DNA from: Bartonella vinsonii subsp. berkhoffii ATCC 51672
GTDB taxonomy: Bacteria; Pseudomonadota; Alphaproteobacteria; Rhizobiales; Rhizobiaceae
Direction: 5' to 3'
DNA: 64,000 nucleotides
Assembly: GCF_902825225.1 (NCBI RefSeq)
Contig: NZ_CADEAK010000004.1
Location: forward strand, 62,001 to 126,000
A model generated the notes under the pieces. The model saw only the letters and a list, made by a program, of their open reading frames with translations. It was not told the origin of the DNA and searched no databases. Positions 1-10,669 of this stretch are shown one piece after another. Every line of letters starts with the position of its first letter. The stretch's first letter is position 1. Position numbers and translations under genes: made by a program.

Positions 1-742
1 TCTGCGCTTCTGCAGTTAAGCCAAGAGCAAGATTAACTTCCGTCAAGCGGAAAAGTGCTTCTTCAATTTGATTTGTATCGGAATACTCTTCAACCACCGT
101 ACGAAATCTTCTACTTGCAGCAAGGTAGCGGCGACCTTCTTCATAATAACGGCCAACCTGCATTTCTTTACCAGCCAACTGCTCTCGACCAAAACGTATC
201 TTTGCTTTAGCATCCTCCACATACTCAGAATGCGGATAGCGCTCTATGAGAAGTTGCATAGCAGCAATAGCACGCTTCGTATCACGTTGATCTCGTGTAA
301 CATCTGCAATCCGACGGAAAGAAGAAAGCCCAATAATATAATAAGCATAAGCAGAATCATCTGATCCTGGATAAAGAGTAATATAGCGCTGAGCCATGCT
401 AATTGAATCATCATACTTGCCAAGTCGATAATTTGTAAAAGCACCCATCACTAAGGATTTACGTCCCCAGTCAGTATAAGCATACTGTTTTTCAATCGTA
501 AGGAACTTTTTCGATGCATCCCCAAGTCGTCCATTATTAAGGCTAGCAAGTGCCTGATTATATAAAACATCCGGTGGATCCATTTTTAAAACATACGCAG
601 AAGGATCAAGGGTATTTTTCTCTTTAAATAAACAACCTGCTAACATGCAAGTGCTCCCCAAAAGCATAACCCCCAATACCTTGCGTACAATATTAGATTT
701 CCTATATGCCAAATTTTCAATACATCTATAAGATTTTATCAT
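1..742 (-). CDS. bamD: BamD outer-membrane assembly lipoprotein (3' end outside window)
   Basis: About 247 N-terminal residues can be read on the minus strand; the C-terminus lies beyond the left edge. The protein begins with a basic, hydrophobic leader and a lipobox LAGC near residue 36, so it should be a lipoprotein. TPR-like helices follow, with YNQALASLNNGR and YPGSDDSAYAYY, the pattern of BamD/ComL/YfiO. The family forms the BAM complex with BamA and inserts beta-barrel proteins into the outer membrane. It is the last gene of the minus-strand block after lpxC, an order common in Rhizobiales. The ATG at 742 is the first start upstream of the leader. The family call is confident; the total length is unknown. 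Confidence 0.9.
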   Translation of the reverse strand, partial: MIKSYRCIENLAYRKSNIVRKVLGVMLLGSTCMLAGCLFKEKNTLDPSAYVLKMDPPDVLYNQALASLNNGRLGDASKKFLTIEKQYAYTDWGRKSLVMGAFTNYRLGKYDDSISMAQRYITLYPGSDDSAYAYYIIGLSSFRRIADVTRDQRDTKRAIAAMQLLIERYPHSEYVEDAKAKIRFGREQLAGKEMQVGRYYEEGRRYLAASRRFRTVVEEYSDTNQIEEALFRLTEVNLALGLTAEAQ

Positions 743-822
743 AGTTTTCTCGGCCTCCAGAGAATATCACCTTGTAGCAAAAGTTATTTATTAACAATTT
801 CTATACCATATCACTTTAAAAT

Positions 823-841
823 CCACTAACCAATTTAGTGG
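823..841 (-). terminator. Hairpin between lpxC and bamD
   Basis: A perfect 7-bp inverted repeat, CCACTAA / TTAGTGG with a 5-nt loop, is followed on the minus strand by ATTTT. It sits 70 nt after the lpxC stop, so it may end or attenuate lpxC transcription before bamD. The U-tract is short, so this is tentative. Confidence 0.4.
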
Positions 842-912
842 CTTAGGTCAATCATCCCCTTAAAAATTAAATCAACCATAAGAAAAGCTTTTCAATCTTT
901 CTCTCATACCAC

Positions 913-1785
913 TTATAAATAACTTTCTTCGTAACACGATTCGTCTGCCAAAACAGCTTTCACCAATTGCGAATTAATCCTATGCCCACTACAATAGGAG
1001 CGAAATAATCCAATAAAAGGTGCTCCAAGTAAAGCAGTATCACCAATCGCATCAAGCATTTTGTGTCGCACACATTCATTCTTCCAATAAGGACCATCTG
1101 GATTCATGATTTTATCATCAAGGCCGATAACAAGAGAATTTTCCAAAGAAGCGCCTCTCCCTTTTCCAGAAACCCATAATTTTTCCACGTCTTTGACAAA
1201 ACCAAAAGTGCGCGCACGGGATAAATCATCTCGAAATCCCTTTGTCGTAAGATCAAAAATGAAGTGTTGCTTACCAATAGCAGAAGAAGGAAAAGAAATC
1301 GTAATATCAAAACGACGCCCATTAAACGGCAAAAACTCTGCAACACCGCTATCAACTTCAACACGCAGTGGCTTTTTTATGATAAAATAGGAACGCAACG
1401 CATTCTGCTGCACAATGCCAACTTCTTCAAAAGCTTGACAATACTGCCATGCAGAGCCATCTAAAATAGGTATCTCATGAGTTGACACTTCGATAACAAG
1501 ATTATCCAAATTATACGCAGCGATTGCAGCCATTAAATGTTCAATTGTTTCAATTCTGTATTCTCCATGCCCAAGCACCGTTGATAATTGAGCCACTCCC
1601 GTTTGCGATGCATGTGCTTGAAATATTTGATCTGTTCTGTCTAATCCACAACGCTTAAAAACAATCCCACACCCAATATCGGCTGGATAAACCTTTACCA
1701 CAGATAAATCTCCACTATGAACACCGTAACCCTTAAATGTCACAGCTTTTTTAAGAGTGGATTGATATTTTTGCTCCAGATTCAT
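913..1785 (-). CDS. lpxC: UDP-3-O-acyl-N-acetylglucosamine deacetylase
   Basis: LpxC catalyses the committed step of lipid A synthesis, a zinc-dependent deacetylation of UDP-3-O-acyl-GlcNAc in the cytoplasm. The sequence shows the family landmarks in order: the N-terminal GYGVHSG, the zinc ligand segment IEHLMAA near residue 82, HEIPILDGSAW, ARTFGF, and the C-terminal zinc/catalytic motif HKMLDAIGD. Its length of 290 residues is normal. The ATG at 1785 is preferred; a GTG lies immediately upstream at 1788, and neither has a strong Shine-Dalgarno. It follows ftsZ after about 210 nt containing a hairpin, so it may be transcribed partly on its own. This is the usual position of lpxC at the end of a dcw cluster. 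Confidence 0.96.
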   Translation of the reverse strand: MNLEQKYQSTLKKAVTFKGYGVHSGDLSVVKVYPADIGCGIVFKRCGLDRTDQIFQAHASQTGVAQLSTVLGHGEYRIETIEHLMAAIAAYNLDNLVIEVSTHEIPILDGSAWQYCQAFEEVGIVQQNALRSYFIIKKPLRVEVDSGVAEFLPFNGRRFDITISFPSSAIGKQHFIFDLTTKGFRDDLSRARTFGFVKDVEKLWVSGKGRGASLENSLVIGLDDKIMNPDGPYWKNECVRHKMLDAIGDTALLGAPFIGLFRSYCSGHRINSQLVKAVLADESCYEESYL

Positions 1786-1862
1786 CACATCACTATATTG
1801 AATTGCTTTTACGCTTTTTAAAAATAGTTATAAAACCATAAAAATGATATGCATAGTAAATA

Positions 1863-1891
1863 ATAAACCCACTTATGAAAAGCGGGTTTAT
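1863..1891 (-). terminator. Strong hairpin after ftsZ
   Basis: A 12-bp stem (ATAAACCCGCTT pairing with AAGTGGGTTTAT, one G-U pair, 5-nt loop) lies about 105 nt after the ftsZ stop. On the minus strand it is followed by TATTTA, a weak U-tract. It probably marks the end of the main division-gene transcript ahead of lpxC. It could also work in the other direction. Confidence 0.55.
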
Positions 1892-1995
1892 AAAAACAAA
1901 ATATTTCCTCAAGAACGCAGTATATCTGACTACACAAAGCCTTTTTTCACTATAGAAAAAGGAGTAAAATTCCTCTCTTTGCTCACTTTTGCCAG

Positions 1996-3747
1996 TTAAT
2001 TGGCCTGACGACGCAAAAACGCTGGTATTTCTAACTGGTCTTCTTCACTTATGAAATTACGTTGATCTTGTGGTACATGGGGGTGTAAAGCACCAGAACG
2101 ACGTGGAACATAAACAGACGCATCCTGAGACAGTGCCTGAGAACTTTTATTATAAACACGTGCTTCTGGCTGCTGAGAAGATCTCACAGCGGGCTCTAGG
2201 CGAGCTTCTGGCTCTACTTCCTCACGATGTGTCAAACTTTGTTTCAAACGCTGCCAAAGATTACGAGGACCTTGGCCAGCTGCAGATGACCTCACACGTT
2301 GATCATGAACAACAGGGGGAAAATCCTTTAACTCAGGCATACGCAGCGGTGAACGTACTTGCATCTGTTGTACCTGCTTGTCTTTCTGTTTTACAACTTC
2401 TGTCATCTCATCAAGAACATGAGCCGTTGCCTCCATGCTTACTGGTGCAATCATAGATTGCGGAGAACCACGGCCAACTTGCATCCGTGGCGTATTTGAC
2501 ATCTGCCCATGCATAGCACTTGCTCCATAAGGAGCAGTATTCGCATTTCGTGCAACAGCATCTGCAGGTTGTGCAAAAATTTGACTTTTAGGACGGAACT
2601 GTTCTCCAACCGACTTGCCGTTTTCTATTTCAAGTGCTTCTATTACTTCTACCATTGTCTCAGAACGTAAGGGAGGTGACTGAACATGCAAAGCAGTTTG
2701 CGGCACAGCAGGATCGCTCTTGCGCATGGAAGGTGCAGGTTTCTGAAATTGAGGATGAGAGGGTTGAACAATCTCACTAACCTCACGATCAATACCCGTT
2801 GCAACCACAGAGACACGAATAACACCCTCTAGTGACTCATCATCAATAGCGCCAAAGATAACATTCGCATCGGCATCCACTTCTTCACGAATACGATTAG
2901 CAGCTTCATCTACTTCAAAGAGAGTCATATCACGACCGCCAGTAATGGAAATGAGTAAGCCACGCGCACCACGCATAGAGGTATCATCCAACAATGGATT
3001 TGCAATAGCAGCTTCAGCAGCAGCCAAAGCACGCCCATCACCAGATGCCTCACCAGTTCCCATCATTGCACGCCCCATTTCATGCATAACAGAACGAACA
3101 TCAGCAAAATCAAGATTAATGAGCCCTTCTTTAATCATCAAATCCGTAATGGAAGCAACACCAGAATAAAGCACTTGGTCAGCCATAGCAAAAGCATCAG
3201 CAAATGTTGTTTTTTCATCCGCAATACGAAAAAGATTCTGATTAGGAATAACAATCAATGTATCGACAGACTTTTGTAATTCTTCAATACCAGCCTCTGC
3301 CGTTTTCATACGGCGTGCACCTTCAAACTGAAATGGCTTTGTCACAACACCAACGGTCAAAATACCTTTTTCACGTGCTGCACGAGCTACAACAGGCGCC
3401 GCCCCAGTTCCGGTACCACCCCCCATACCAGCAGTAATAAACACCATATGGGAATCCGCGAGATGATCGATAATTTCATCAATACATTCATCTGCAGCCG
3501 CTTGCCCCACTTCTGGCAAAGCACCAGCACCTAAACCTTCTGTAACTGCTGCACCAAGCTGGATAACACGTTCAGCCTTTGACATAGCCAAAGCCTGTGC
3601 ATCTGTATTTGCCACAACAAAATCAACTCCCTGAAGACCAGCATTGATCATATTATTCACGGCATTCCCACCACCACCGCCAACACCAAAAACGGTAATG
3701 CGTGGCTTCAATTCCGCGATATCTGGCCGATGCAGATTAATCGTCAT
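1996..3747 (-). CDS. ftsZ: Cell division protein FtsZ
   Basis: This is the tubulin-like GTPase that forms the Z ring. The N-terminal half holds the nucleotide-binding loop [13 protein letters not shown] and the tubulin signature [11 protein letters not shown], followed by the T7-loop region. After about residue 320 comes a linker of roughly 240 residues rich in Gln, Pro and Ser, ending in the conserved tail [10 protein letters not shown] that binds FtsA. The total of 583 residues is much longer than E. coli FtsZ but normal for Rhizobiales. An in-frame ATG eight codons upstream (3771) is less likely: [17 protein letters not shown] is the usual alphaproteobacterial N-terminus, and AAGGAAAAGGA lies just before this ATG. 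ftsA is 65 nt upstream. Confidence 0.97.
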   Translation of the reverse strand: MTINLHRPDIAELKPRITVFGVGGGGGNAVNNMINAGLQGVDFVVANTDAQALAMSKAERVIQLGAAVTEGLGAGALPEVGQAAADECIDEIIDHLADSHMVFITAGMGGGTGTGAAPVVARAAREKGILTVGVVTKPFQFEGARRMKTAEAGIEELQKSVDTLIVIPNQNLFRIADEKTTFADAFAMADQVLYSGVASITDLMIKEGLINLDFADVRSVMHEMGRAMMGTGEASGDGRALAAAEAAIANPLLDDTSMRGARGLLISITGGRDMTLFEVDEAANRIREEVDADANVIFGAIDDESLEGVIRVSVVATGIDREVSEIVQPSHPQFQKPAPSMRKSDPAVPQTALHVQSPPLRSETMVEVIEALEIENGKSVGEQFRPKSQIFAQPADAVARNANTAPYGASAMHGQMSNTPRMQVGRGSPQSMIAPVSMEATAHVLDEMTEVVKQKDKQVQQMQVRSPLRMPELKDFPPVVHDQRVRSSAAGQGPRNLWQRLKQSLTHREEVEPEARLEPAVRSSQQPEARVYNKSSQALSQDASVYVPRRSGALHPHVPQDQRNFISEEDQLEIPAFLRRQAN

Positions 3748-3812
3748 TTCCTTTTCCTTCTCATAAGACACCGCAAGCTAAAGCGATGAAATTTATACCT
3801 CTATAGACTTAC

Positions 3813-5114
3813 TTAAAAACTCTCACGCAACCACTGACCAACACGCTGAAAATACCCACGCGTACCCATCGATAAATGATTCACTGCACCCTGCATTGTT
3901 TTTTCTTCAAACCCCATCAATTGCGGATAAATCAACAATCCAACAGCAGATGTAAACGCCGCCCCTTTTGCAAGAGAAGGAAGCTTTGAGATACCCAAAG
4001 GCCGTCCTATACGAACATTTCTTCCTAAAATACGCCGTGCCATCTCTGGCAATCCTGTTAACTGGCTTGCTCCCCCAGTCAAAATAACACGTTTACCAAT
4101 AATGTGACAAAAACCAGAACGATTTAAACAATCACGTACCATCTCTAAAATTTCTTCAACACGTGCGCGAATGATACGACCAAGAACAGCACGAGGATAT
4201 TGCGTTTCACGATATCCATTCCCAATCTCTACTACATTAATCATATGCCGCTCATCAGCACTTGTCTGAAGTGCTGAACCATAGACCACCTTTAAACGTT
4301 CTGCCTCTGTAAGTGACATAGAAAATCCACGCGCAATATCAAGCGTCACATGATGACCACCAATTGCAAAAGCATCCGCATGAACAAATTTTCCCTCAAA
4401 AAACACTGAAAATGTTGTTGTCCCACCACCAAAATCAATACATGCCGCCCCTAAATGCGCCTCATCATTCATCAAAACAGCAAGACCACTTGCAAAAGGA
4501 GTTGCAACCATTACTTCAACACTCAAATGTGCACGATTAATGCAAGTTTCTAAATTACGTAAAGACGCTGTTTCTGCTGTCACCACATGCACATCCACAC
4601 CAAAAGAATCCCCTGTCATGCCAACAGGATCAGAAATTCCTTTATCCCCATCCAATACATAAGAGACTGGAATGGAATGCATGACATGACGCTCTGCATC
4701 AAAAGCTTTGCGAGAAACATCTGAAAATGCCATACGCACATCATGGCGTGTTATTTCACGGCCATCCAAACGGACCATGCCATTAATAAGAGCGCTCTGT
4801 AACCGGCTTGAAGAAAAGTTTACAATTACCGAATCCACCACCAAACCAGCCATTTTTTCTGCCGCATCAACAGCCAAACGTATTGATTGCTCTGCTTCAA
4901 ACATATCCATCACAACACCAGATTTGATACCGCGTGAGCGCTGCACTCCAAATCCTAGGATCTCGATAGAATGTGTACGACCATGTAAATAATGCGTATG
5001 TTTCAAAGGACGCAAACAAGCAATAAAACAGACAATCTTACTTGAGCCGACATCAAGAACCGTTAAAAAACGTGTTTTACGTCCCCCCATATGATGTGAT
5101 CCGAGTAACATCAT
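3813..5114 (-). CDS. ftsA: Cell division protein FtsA
   Basis: FtsA is the actin-like ATPase that tethers FtsZ to the membrane and recruits late division proteins. Visible features are the phosphate-1 motif VLDVGSSKI near residue 20, the SHS2-like 1C region, the phosphate-2 motif DFGGGTTTFSVF, the adenosine motif ILTGGASQLTG, and a C-terminal amphipathic end (FQRVGQWLRESF) that fits the membrane-targeting helix. The length of 433 residues is normal. The start overlaps the ftsQ stop by 4 nt, indicating coupled translation. A second ATG follows directly, so the exact start may be one codon later. Confidence 0.96.
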   Translation of the reverse strand: MMLLGSHHMGGRKTRFLTVLDVGSSKIVCFIACLRPLKHTHYLHGRTHSIEILGFGVQRSRGIKSGVVMDMFEAEQSIRLAVDAAEKMAGLVVDSVIVNFSSSRLQSALINGMVRLDGREITRHDVRMAFSDVSRKAFDAERHVMHSIPVSYVLDGDKGISDPVGMTGDSFGVDVHVVTAETASLRNLETCINRAHLSVEVMVATPFASGLAVLMNDEAHLGAACIDFGGGTTTFSVFFEGKFVHADAFAIGGHHVTLDIARGFSMSLTEAERLKVVYGSALQTSADERHMINVVEIGNGYRETQYPRAVLGRIIRARVEEILEMVRDCLNRSGFCHIIGKRVILTGGASQLTGLPEMARRILGRNVRIGRPLGISKLPSLAKGAAFTSAVGLLIYPQLMGFEEKTMQGAVNHLSMGTRGYFQRVGQWLRESF

Positions 5115-6040
5115 AGGCTTCCTGCCTTTCGTGCTTTTAAAATGCGTTCTTCTTCTGCCACAACAGCAGCACGACGTGCTAACGCCTCATCCGACAAAGA
5201 AACTGTAATACGATCAGAAAGACGCAAATCAAGACTGAGAATATCGCGAGAAAAAAGATCTTGTGCTGTCTCTGTCTTAAGAAGAGAAGAAAGCCTTTCA
5301 AGTGCGCTCTTTTCAGGTAACATCACGCGCACACCATTATCCAAGACCAAATCCCAACGCCGTTCACCTACACGCACAAAAGCACGAACACGACTGTACA
5401 ACTGTGGATAGATTGAAAGCTCTTGAAGAAACATTTTAGCAGCATTTTGCGCACCCTTGCCAACCACAAGAGGCAACTCCCGAGCGACTCCTCCTTTAAA
5501 GGGCAAAATAACACGACCTGTATCATCAATAATATCCATCACGCCATCATGTTGCCAAATTGCATAAGGTTCACGCTCCACAACTGAAATACGCACTCTA
5601 TTGGGATAAATTTTTTGAATATTAGCCGATTGAACCCAAGCTTGCTGCTCTAAAAGAAAACGCGCCCTGTCAACATCAAAAGTGAATATAGATTCAGCAG
5701 TATCAAGTCCTAAAATTTTCAAAACTTCCTTTTTTACTAAGCGTTTATTACCATTTATATCAACATCAGTAATTACAAAACCAGTATCTGTTATTACAGT
5801 CTTCACAATCATTCCCATATGACCACTTGATGAAAGTCCATAAAGCGCTGTAAAAAAGAAAAACAATAAAACTGCAAAAGATCCCAAGTGGCGAGGAACA
5901 TGGATACCGGCTATAAACTCAAACATAAACCGGAGCACACGACGATAAAGACGTGGCAAAACTGACACGAACAACACCTCCATCGAAACATTTGTTTTAT
6001 CAACACTCAACGCATACACGACGCGTCCTCCACCATCCAC
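5111..6040 (-). CDS. ftsQ: Cell division protein FtsQ
   Basis: FtsQ is a bitopic membrane protein of the divisome FtsQLB complex. The sequence shows a basic N-terminus, one membrane segment around residues 54-70 ([15 protein letters not shown]), then a POTRA domain ([12 protein letters not shown] through [15 protein letters not shown], with ERE nearby) and the beta domain with WDLVLDNG. The start used is a GTG that overlaps the ddl coding region by 34 nt. An ATG 19 codons downstream (5983) would remove the overlap and still keep the membrane segment, so the start is uncertain. The stop overlaps ftsA by 4 nt. Confidence 0.93.
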   Translation of the reverse strand: MDGGGRVVYALSVDKTNVSMEVLFVSVLPRLYRRVLRFMFEFIAGIHVPRHLGSFAVLLFFFFTALYGLSSSGHMGMIVKTVITDTGFVITDVDINGNKRLVKKEVLKILGLDTAESIFTFDVDRARFLLEQQAWVQSANIQKIYPNRVRISVVEREPYAIWQHDGVMDIIDDTGRVILPFKGGVARELPLVVGKGAQNAAKMFLQELSIYPQLYSRVRAFVRVGERRWDLVLDNGVRVMLPEKSALERLSSLLKTETAQDLFSRDILSLDLRLSDRITVSLSDEALARRAAVVAEEERILKARKAGSL

Positions 6041-6927
6041 TGAACAATATCGCCATAAGTACGACCACTCGCTTTTGCAATATCAGGGAAAAGAGACGTT
6101 GATGTCATACCGGGCTGGGTATTAATCTCAAGCCAAACCAATTCTCCCGTTTCCTCATTAAAACGAAAATCAGAACGGCTAACACCTCGACAACCAATCG
6201 CCTGATGCGCAGCTAATGACATTCTTTGCACCTTTTGGTAAATATTTGATGAAAGTGGTGCAGGACAAATGTGAAGAGAGCCACCAGTTTTATATTTTGA
6301 ATCATAATTATAGAATTGAAAGTGCTGATCGGGGAGAATTTCACAAACATCCAGCACCTCATTTCCCAAAACAGCACAAGTAAGTTCGCGACCAGGAATA
6401 TATTTTTCAACGATCACCTCATCCGCATAACCCCATTCAGTCCCCACAACATGATGGGGCGGCGCAGATTCATTTTCTTTGACAATCACCACACCAAAAC
6501 TGGACCCTTCACACACAGGCTTAATGACATAAGGAGGCTCCATGGGATGTACTCCCCCAACAGCAAAACGGTTCATAACACAAGAAGACGCAACAGAAAC
6601 TCCAACGCTCGCAACAACAATTTTTGCACGCCCCTTATCCATCGCCAATGCTGATGCCATCACTCCAGAATGGGTATAAGGAATTTTCAAATATTCAAGA
6701 ATACCCTGAATACGACCATCTTCACCAAAAGGCCCATGCAATGCATTGAAAGCGATATCAGGCTGCAACTCTTCAAGAACAGAAGCGATATGACCATCAA
6801 CATCCACGCGGCTTACACGATACCCCTGAGCTTCAAGAACATCAGCACAAGCAGTACCTGAAGACAAACTTACAGACCGTTCAGAGGAAAATCCCCCCAT
6901 TAATACAGCTATATGTTCATCTTTCAT
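6007..6927 (-). CDS. ddl: D-alanine--D-alanine ligase
   Basis: This ATP-grasp ligase joins two D-alanines for the muramyl pentapeptide. The N-terminal domain starts with [28 protein letters not shown] follows, then the ATP-grasp lysine region [15 protein letters not shown] and the metal-binding end [11 protein letters not shown] with the preceding GVSRSDFRF. The length of 306 residues is typical of DdlB. GGAGGGTGAG precedes the ATG, one of the better ribosome sites in the cluster. Upstream lies a 180-240 nt gap before murB, so this gene may have its own promoter. Confidence 0.96.
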   Translation of the reverse strand: MKDEHIAVLMGGFSSERSVSLSSGTACADVLEAQGYRVSRVDVDGHIASVLEELQPDIAFNALHGPFGEDGRIQGILEYLKIPYTHSGVMASALAMDKGRAKIVVASVGVSVASSCVMNRFAVGGVHPMEPPYVIKPVCEGSSFGVVIVKENESAPPHHVVGTEWGYADEVIVEKYIPGRELTCAVLGNEVLDVCEILPDQHFQFYNYDSKYKTGGSLHICPAPLSSNIYQKVQRMSLAAHQAIGCRGVSRSDFRFNEETGELVWLEINTQPGMTSTSLFPDIAKASGRTYGDIVQWMVEDASCMR

Positions 6928-7166
6928 AACAACTCACCCTCCTCTGTCTACTATATATAGACCACCTAAAAACCACTCACACCATATACAGAAAATACTA
7001 AGATTTATCCTTGCGAATCAACAACCTAGCATTTTTCATAATGAATCAGACTCAGGCGCAAGACGCAAGAGCCTCTCTGTTAATTTATTGATTCTTAATG
7101 GATTTTTTTATTATCTCTTTGAAATGACTCAATTTTTTATTGTAGTTTTTTATTGCACTCAATAAA

Positions 7167-8144
7167 TTAATGGGAGTGCTCAAAAAAAGGAACATGACGA
7201 CCTTGTTCAAATTGACCAACACGCCATATCTCCCACTGTAACAGGTGAGATGAGTAAGCAAAAACACGAGCACGCACTGTTTCACCCAATGCTTCAAGAT
7301 CATAACCTGTTGCTTGCCCCGTATTAATCATAAAATTACAGTGCATTTCGCTCATTTGAGCACCACCAACCCGCAAACCACGGCACCCTGCCTCATCAAT
7401 AACGCGCCATGCAGACGTACCTTCAGGATTACGAAAAGTTGATCCACCTGTTTTTTCGCGAATAGGCTGTCCTGTTTCTCGATGGAGTGCAACTTCATCC
7501 ATAGATGCCCTAATCTTGTCTTTATTTCCTCGTTGTCCTTCCAACAAAGCAGCAGTAAAAATAAAGTCTTCAGGAACATTACAATGGCGATAGGAATACT
7601 GCATATCCTTCAAACTCAAGATATGACGTCGTCCTTTACGATCAAAGGCATAAACCTCAACAACACGTGCTGCTGTCTCAATACCATTCGCCCCTGCATT
7701 CATTTTGAGTGCGCCTCCAAGACCTCCAGGAATACCATGATAAAAATGAAAACCTGCAATCTCAGCTTCTAAAGCCGCTGCTGCTAAATGTTTATCTGCC
7801 GTAGCAGCGCCAACAAAAAAACGCGTTGGAGAAACTTGCTGCACTTGGCTAAAACCTTTAGCCGAGAGACGAATAACAACACCGGGAATCCCCCCATCAC
7901 GCACCAGAAGATTAGAACCAATCCCCACAATCGTTACAGGAATAGATTCAGGAAGATTTTGAAGAAAAAGAGCTAAATCTGCTTCATCTGCAGGTTGATA
8001 AAAAAGTTCTGCTCGTCCACCAGTGCGAAACCACGTCACTTTACGCATCTCAACATTAGGTGTAAGTTTACCTTTTATTCCGCCCAACATCGGTTGCAAT
8101 CGCGCCAACAGCGCTTCTCCATCAATGCGCTGAAAATTTATCAT
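7167..8144 (-). CDS. murB: UDP-N-acetylenolpyruvoylglucosamine reductase
   Basis: MurB is the FAD- and NADPH-dependent enzyme that makes UDP-N-acetylmuramate. The FAD-binding PCMH-type fold is seen in [24 protein letters not shown] and [15 protein letters not shown]. The C-terminal domain includes [15 protein letters not shown], with the catalytic Ser region, and [12 protein letters not shown]. The ATG at 8144 gives 325 residues and a normal N-terminus. The frame stays open 40 codons further upstream inside murC, but that stretch looks like murC shadow. The start overlaps the murC stop by 23 nt. Confidence 0.95.
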   Translation of the reverse strand: MINFQRIDGEALLARLQPMLGGIKGKLTPNVEMRKVTWFRTGGRAELFYQPADEADLALFLQNLPESIPVTIVGIGSNLLVRDGGIPGVVIRLSAKGFSQVQQVSPTRFFVGAATADKHLAAAALEAEIAGFHFYHGIPGGLGGALKMNAGANGIETAARVVEVYAFDRKGRRHILSLKDMQYSYRHCNVPEDFIFTAALLEGQRGNKDKIRASMDEVALHRETGQPIREKTGGSTFRNPEGTSAWRVIDEAGCRGLRVGGAQMSEMHCNFMINTGQATGYDLEALGETVRARVFAYSSHLLQWEIWRVGQFEQGRHVPFFEHSH

Positions 8145-9549
8145 TGTTATCAAGTACCGCCAAGTGATGAGGCAACGCACAAGCCCACTGTGTGATATTG
8201 CCAGCACCAAGAAAAATAACAGAATCGCCCCAGCGTGCAAATTTAGAGACAATCGAAACAACATCCTCTAGACCATGAATCAAACGGACATCGCGATGAC
8301 CTGCCATTTGAATATGTTCCACCAACTCTTGAGAACCAAAACCAGAAATAGGCTCCTCACCGGCTGCATAAACGGGTGCAATCAACACTGTATCTGCATC
8401 ATTAAAACAAGCAGCAAAATCATCAAATAAATGATACAAACGCGAATAACGATGTGGTTGTGCAATCGCAATTACACGCCCTTTTGTACTCTCACGCGCC
8501 GCACATAAAACAGCCTTTATTTCAATAGGATGATGCCCATAATCATCAAATATTTCAATACCACGCCAACTTCCTGTTTGCGTAAAACGCCGTTTTACTC
8601 CACCAAATTCTGCTAAGCCCTTTTTTATCGATTCATTTGAAATACCAAGTTCATGCGCAATAGCAATCGCTGCTGTCGCGTTAGAAACATTGTGTTGTCC
8701 AGACATTGGCAAAATCAAATTTTTCAACTCAGTCTTTCTACCTGTTTTGCGCGAACGAATAAGAACATCAAAATGCGTTTTTTGACCATCCATCGAAAGA
8801 TTAAAAAAACGAACATCTGCCTGTGGATTCGCACCATATGTAATCACCCAACGATCATCAATACGACTAGCCAATGACTGAACCTCTGGATGGTCAAGAC
8901 ACAAAACAGCAAAACCGTAAAAAGGAACATTCTCTACAAATTGCAAAAAAGCCTGACGTACAGCATCAAAGTTCCCATAATGATCCAAATGCTCAGCATC
9001 GATATTCGTAACAACAGCAATATCAGCAGGTAACTTTAAAAATGTACCATCGCTTTCATCGGCTTCAACGACCATCCAATCCCCTTCTCCCATACGCGTA
9101 TTCGTACCATAAGCATTGATAATACCGCCATTAATGACCACCGGATCCAAATGACCAGCGACAAGAAGTGCGGCTACTATTGATGTGGTTGTTGTTTTAC
9201 CATGCGTACCACCAACAGCAATCGCCCGACGAAATCGCATAAGCTCCGCTAGCATTTCCGCACGTTTTACAAGTGGCAAATGTCTTTCTTTGGCAGCAAT
9301 ATATTCAAGATTTGTTTTTTTTACAGCAGTAGAAAAAACAATAACTTCTGCATCTCCTAAATTGTCAGCATGATGCCCTATATGAACGTGAATTCCTTTT
9401 CCCCGTAAACGTTCAACATTTGCACTCTCAACTTGATCTGACCCTTGAACTTTATAGCCAAAATTATGAAAAACCTCAGCAATTCCACTCATGCCAATAC
9501 CACCAATTCCGATAAAATGGATAACGCCTATATTAAGCGGCATCTTCAT
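8122..9549 (-). CDS. murC: UDP-N-acetylmuramate--L-alanine ligase
   Basis: MurC adds L-Ala to UDP-MurNAc, the first Mur ligase step. It has the N-terminal Rossmann motif [12 protein letters not shown], the ATP-binding loop [12 protein letters not shown], the [11 protein letters not shown] segment, the [11 protein letters not shown] region and a C-terminal domain with FDDYGHHP. The length is 475 residues. The ATG at 9549 is chosen because GAGGAG lies 7 nt upstream; a TTG just before it and another ATG two codons later are alternatives. It overlaps murG by 17 nt and murB by 23 nt. Confidence 0.96.
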   Translation of the reverse strand: MKMPLNIGVIHFIGIGGIGMSGIAEVFHNFGYKVQGSDQVESANVERLRGKGIHVHIGHHADNLGDAEVIVFSTAVKKTNLEYIAAKERHLPLVKRAEMLAELMRFRRAIAVGGTHGKTTTTSIVAALLVAGHLDPVVINGGIINAYGTNTRMGEGDWMVVEADESDGTFLKLPADIAVVTNIDAEHLDHYGNFDAVRQAFLQFVENVPFYGFAVLCLDHPEVQSLASRIDDRWVITYGANPQADVRFFNLSMDGQKTHFDVLIRSRKTGRKTELKNLILPMSGQHNVSNATAAIAIAHELGISNESIKKGLAEFGGVKRRFTQTGSWRGIEIFDDYGHHPIEIKAVLCAARESTKGRVIAIAQPHRYSRLYHLFDDFAACFNDADTVLIAPVYAAGEEPISGFGSQELVEHIQMAGHRDVRLIHGLEDVVSIVSKFARWGDSVIFLGAGNITQWACALPHHLAVLDNNDKFSAH

Positions 9550-10669
9550 CAAAAAACTCCTCTTTTATATCTGACAATGATTGCCCCGCAATCAATGCTT
9601 CAGCCATATCAGCAAGGCGAATGGTTGCATAAGGTTGTCCAACTTTTTTTGCAGCAAGTGCTTGTTTTTCCAATAAGTGCGGTGCACAACAGGCTTCTGT
9701 TAAGAGAGAGGCCAGTTTTTGCTCAGTTAAATCTTTTTCCAATACAATCTGAGCAGCTCCCACACGTGCAAGAAGTGCTGCATTTTCTGCCTGATCATGA
9801 TCTAAAGCATAAGGATACGGGATAAGCAAAGCAGGCCGACCAATCACAGCTATTTCACAAACGGATGAGGCACCAGCACGTGATAAAATAAAATGAGACC
9901 GTGCCATACGTTCAGCCATATCATCAAAAAAAGAGGCAATCTCTGCTTGCACACCCATCGCCTGATAGATTTTTATTAATTCTCCAACCTCACCCCGAAC
10001 TTGTTGGACAATCCGTAAGCGCTTACGGTTTTTATCATCCAACAAAGCAATTGCTGCAGGAACAATTTTCGAAAAAGAAGAAGCCCCTTGGCTACCACCA
10101 AAAACCAAGAAATGAAAAGGCTTTTCACCAGTTGATGGATGATAAGGAATTTCTGCTGCTTTAAGAACAGCCTCACGCACAGGATTGCCCGTAAGAAATA
10201 TCTTATGTGCATAAGTATGATTTTGTGATAACATCCCCCCTGCTATTGCACGCACAAAAGCTGCCAATACCCGATTGGCACGCCCCATAACGGCATTTTG
10301 TTCATGAACAAATGTTACACGCCTCATAAAAGCAGCCACAACAAGAGGAGGAAAGGTAGGATATCCTCCAAACCCACCAACAAGAACAGGACGCAATTTA
10401 TAAAACAACGCCAATGATTGCCCCATTCCTTTTAACAAAGCCCAACATGTTTTTATGAGCGCGAAAGGATGACACCGTGTAAATGTTGCTGATGATAATA
10501 TATGCGTATGCTCCTCATCAAAGCAGCGAACAAAACAGCGAGCTCTTTCATCTGTTGCCAAATGGACATCATATCCACGCTGTCTTAATTCCACAGCAAG
10601 CGCTTCTGCAGGAAAAAGATGCCCACCTGTACCACCAGCCACCAAAACAATAACTTTTTTATGAGTCAT
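9533..10669 (-). CDS. murG: UDP-GlcNAc:lipid I N-acetylglucosaminyltransferase
   Basis: MurG is a GT-B glycosyltransferase on the inner face of the cytoplasmic membrane. It adds GlcNAc to lipid I to give lipid II. The N-terminal glycine-rich loop [15 protein letters not shown] is the family signature. [23 protein letters not shown] and the C-terminal UDP-GlcNAc site with FGGSQGA and [10 protein letters not shown] are also present. The length of 378 residues is slightly above E. coli MurG. The start overlaps the ftsW stop by 11 nt. Confidence 0.96.
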   Translation of the reverse strand: MTHKKVIVLVAGGTGGHLFPAEALAVELRQRGYDVHLATDERARCFVRCFDEEHTHILSSATFTRCHPFALIKTCWALLKGMGQSLALFYKLRPVLVGGFGGYPTFPPLVVAAFMRRVTFVHEQNAVMGRANRVLAAFVRAIAGGMLSQNHTYAHKIFLTGNPVREAVLKAAEIPYHPSTGEKPFHFLVFGGSQGASSFSKIVPAAIALLDDKNRKRLRIVQQVRGEVGELIKIYQAMGVQAEIASFFDDMAERMARSHFILSRAGASSVCEIAVIGRPALLIPYPYALDHDQAENAALLARVGAAQIVLEKDLTEQKLASLLTEACCAPHLLEKQALAAKKVGQPYATIRLADMAEALIAGQSLSDIKEEFFDEDAA

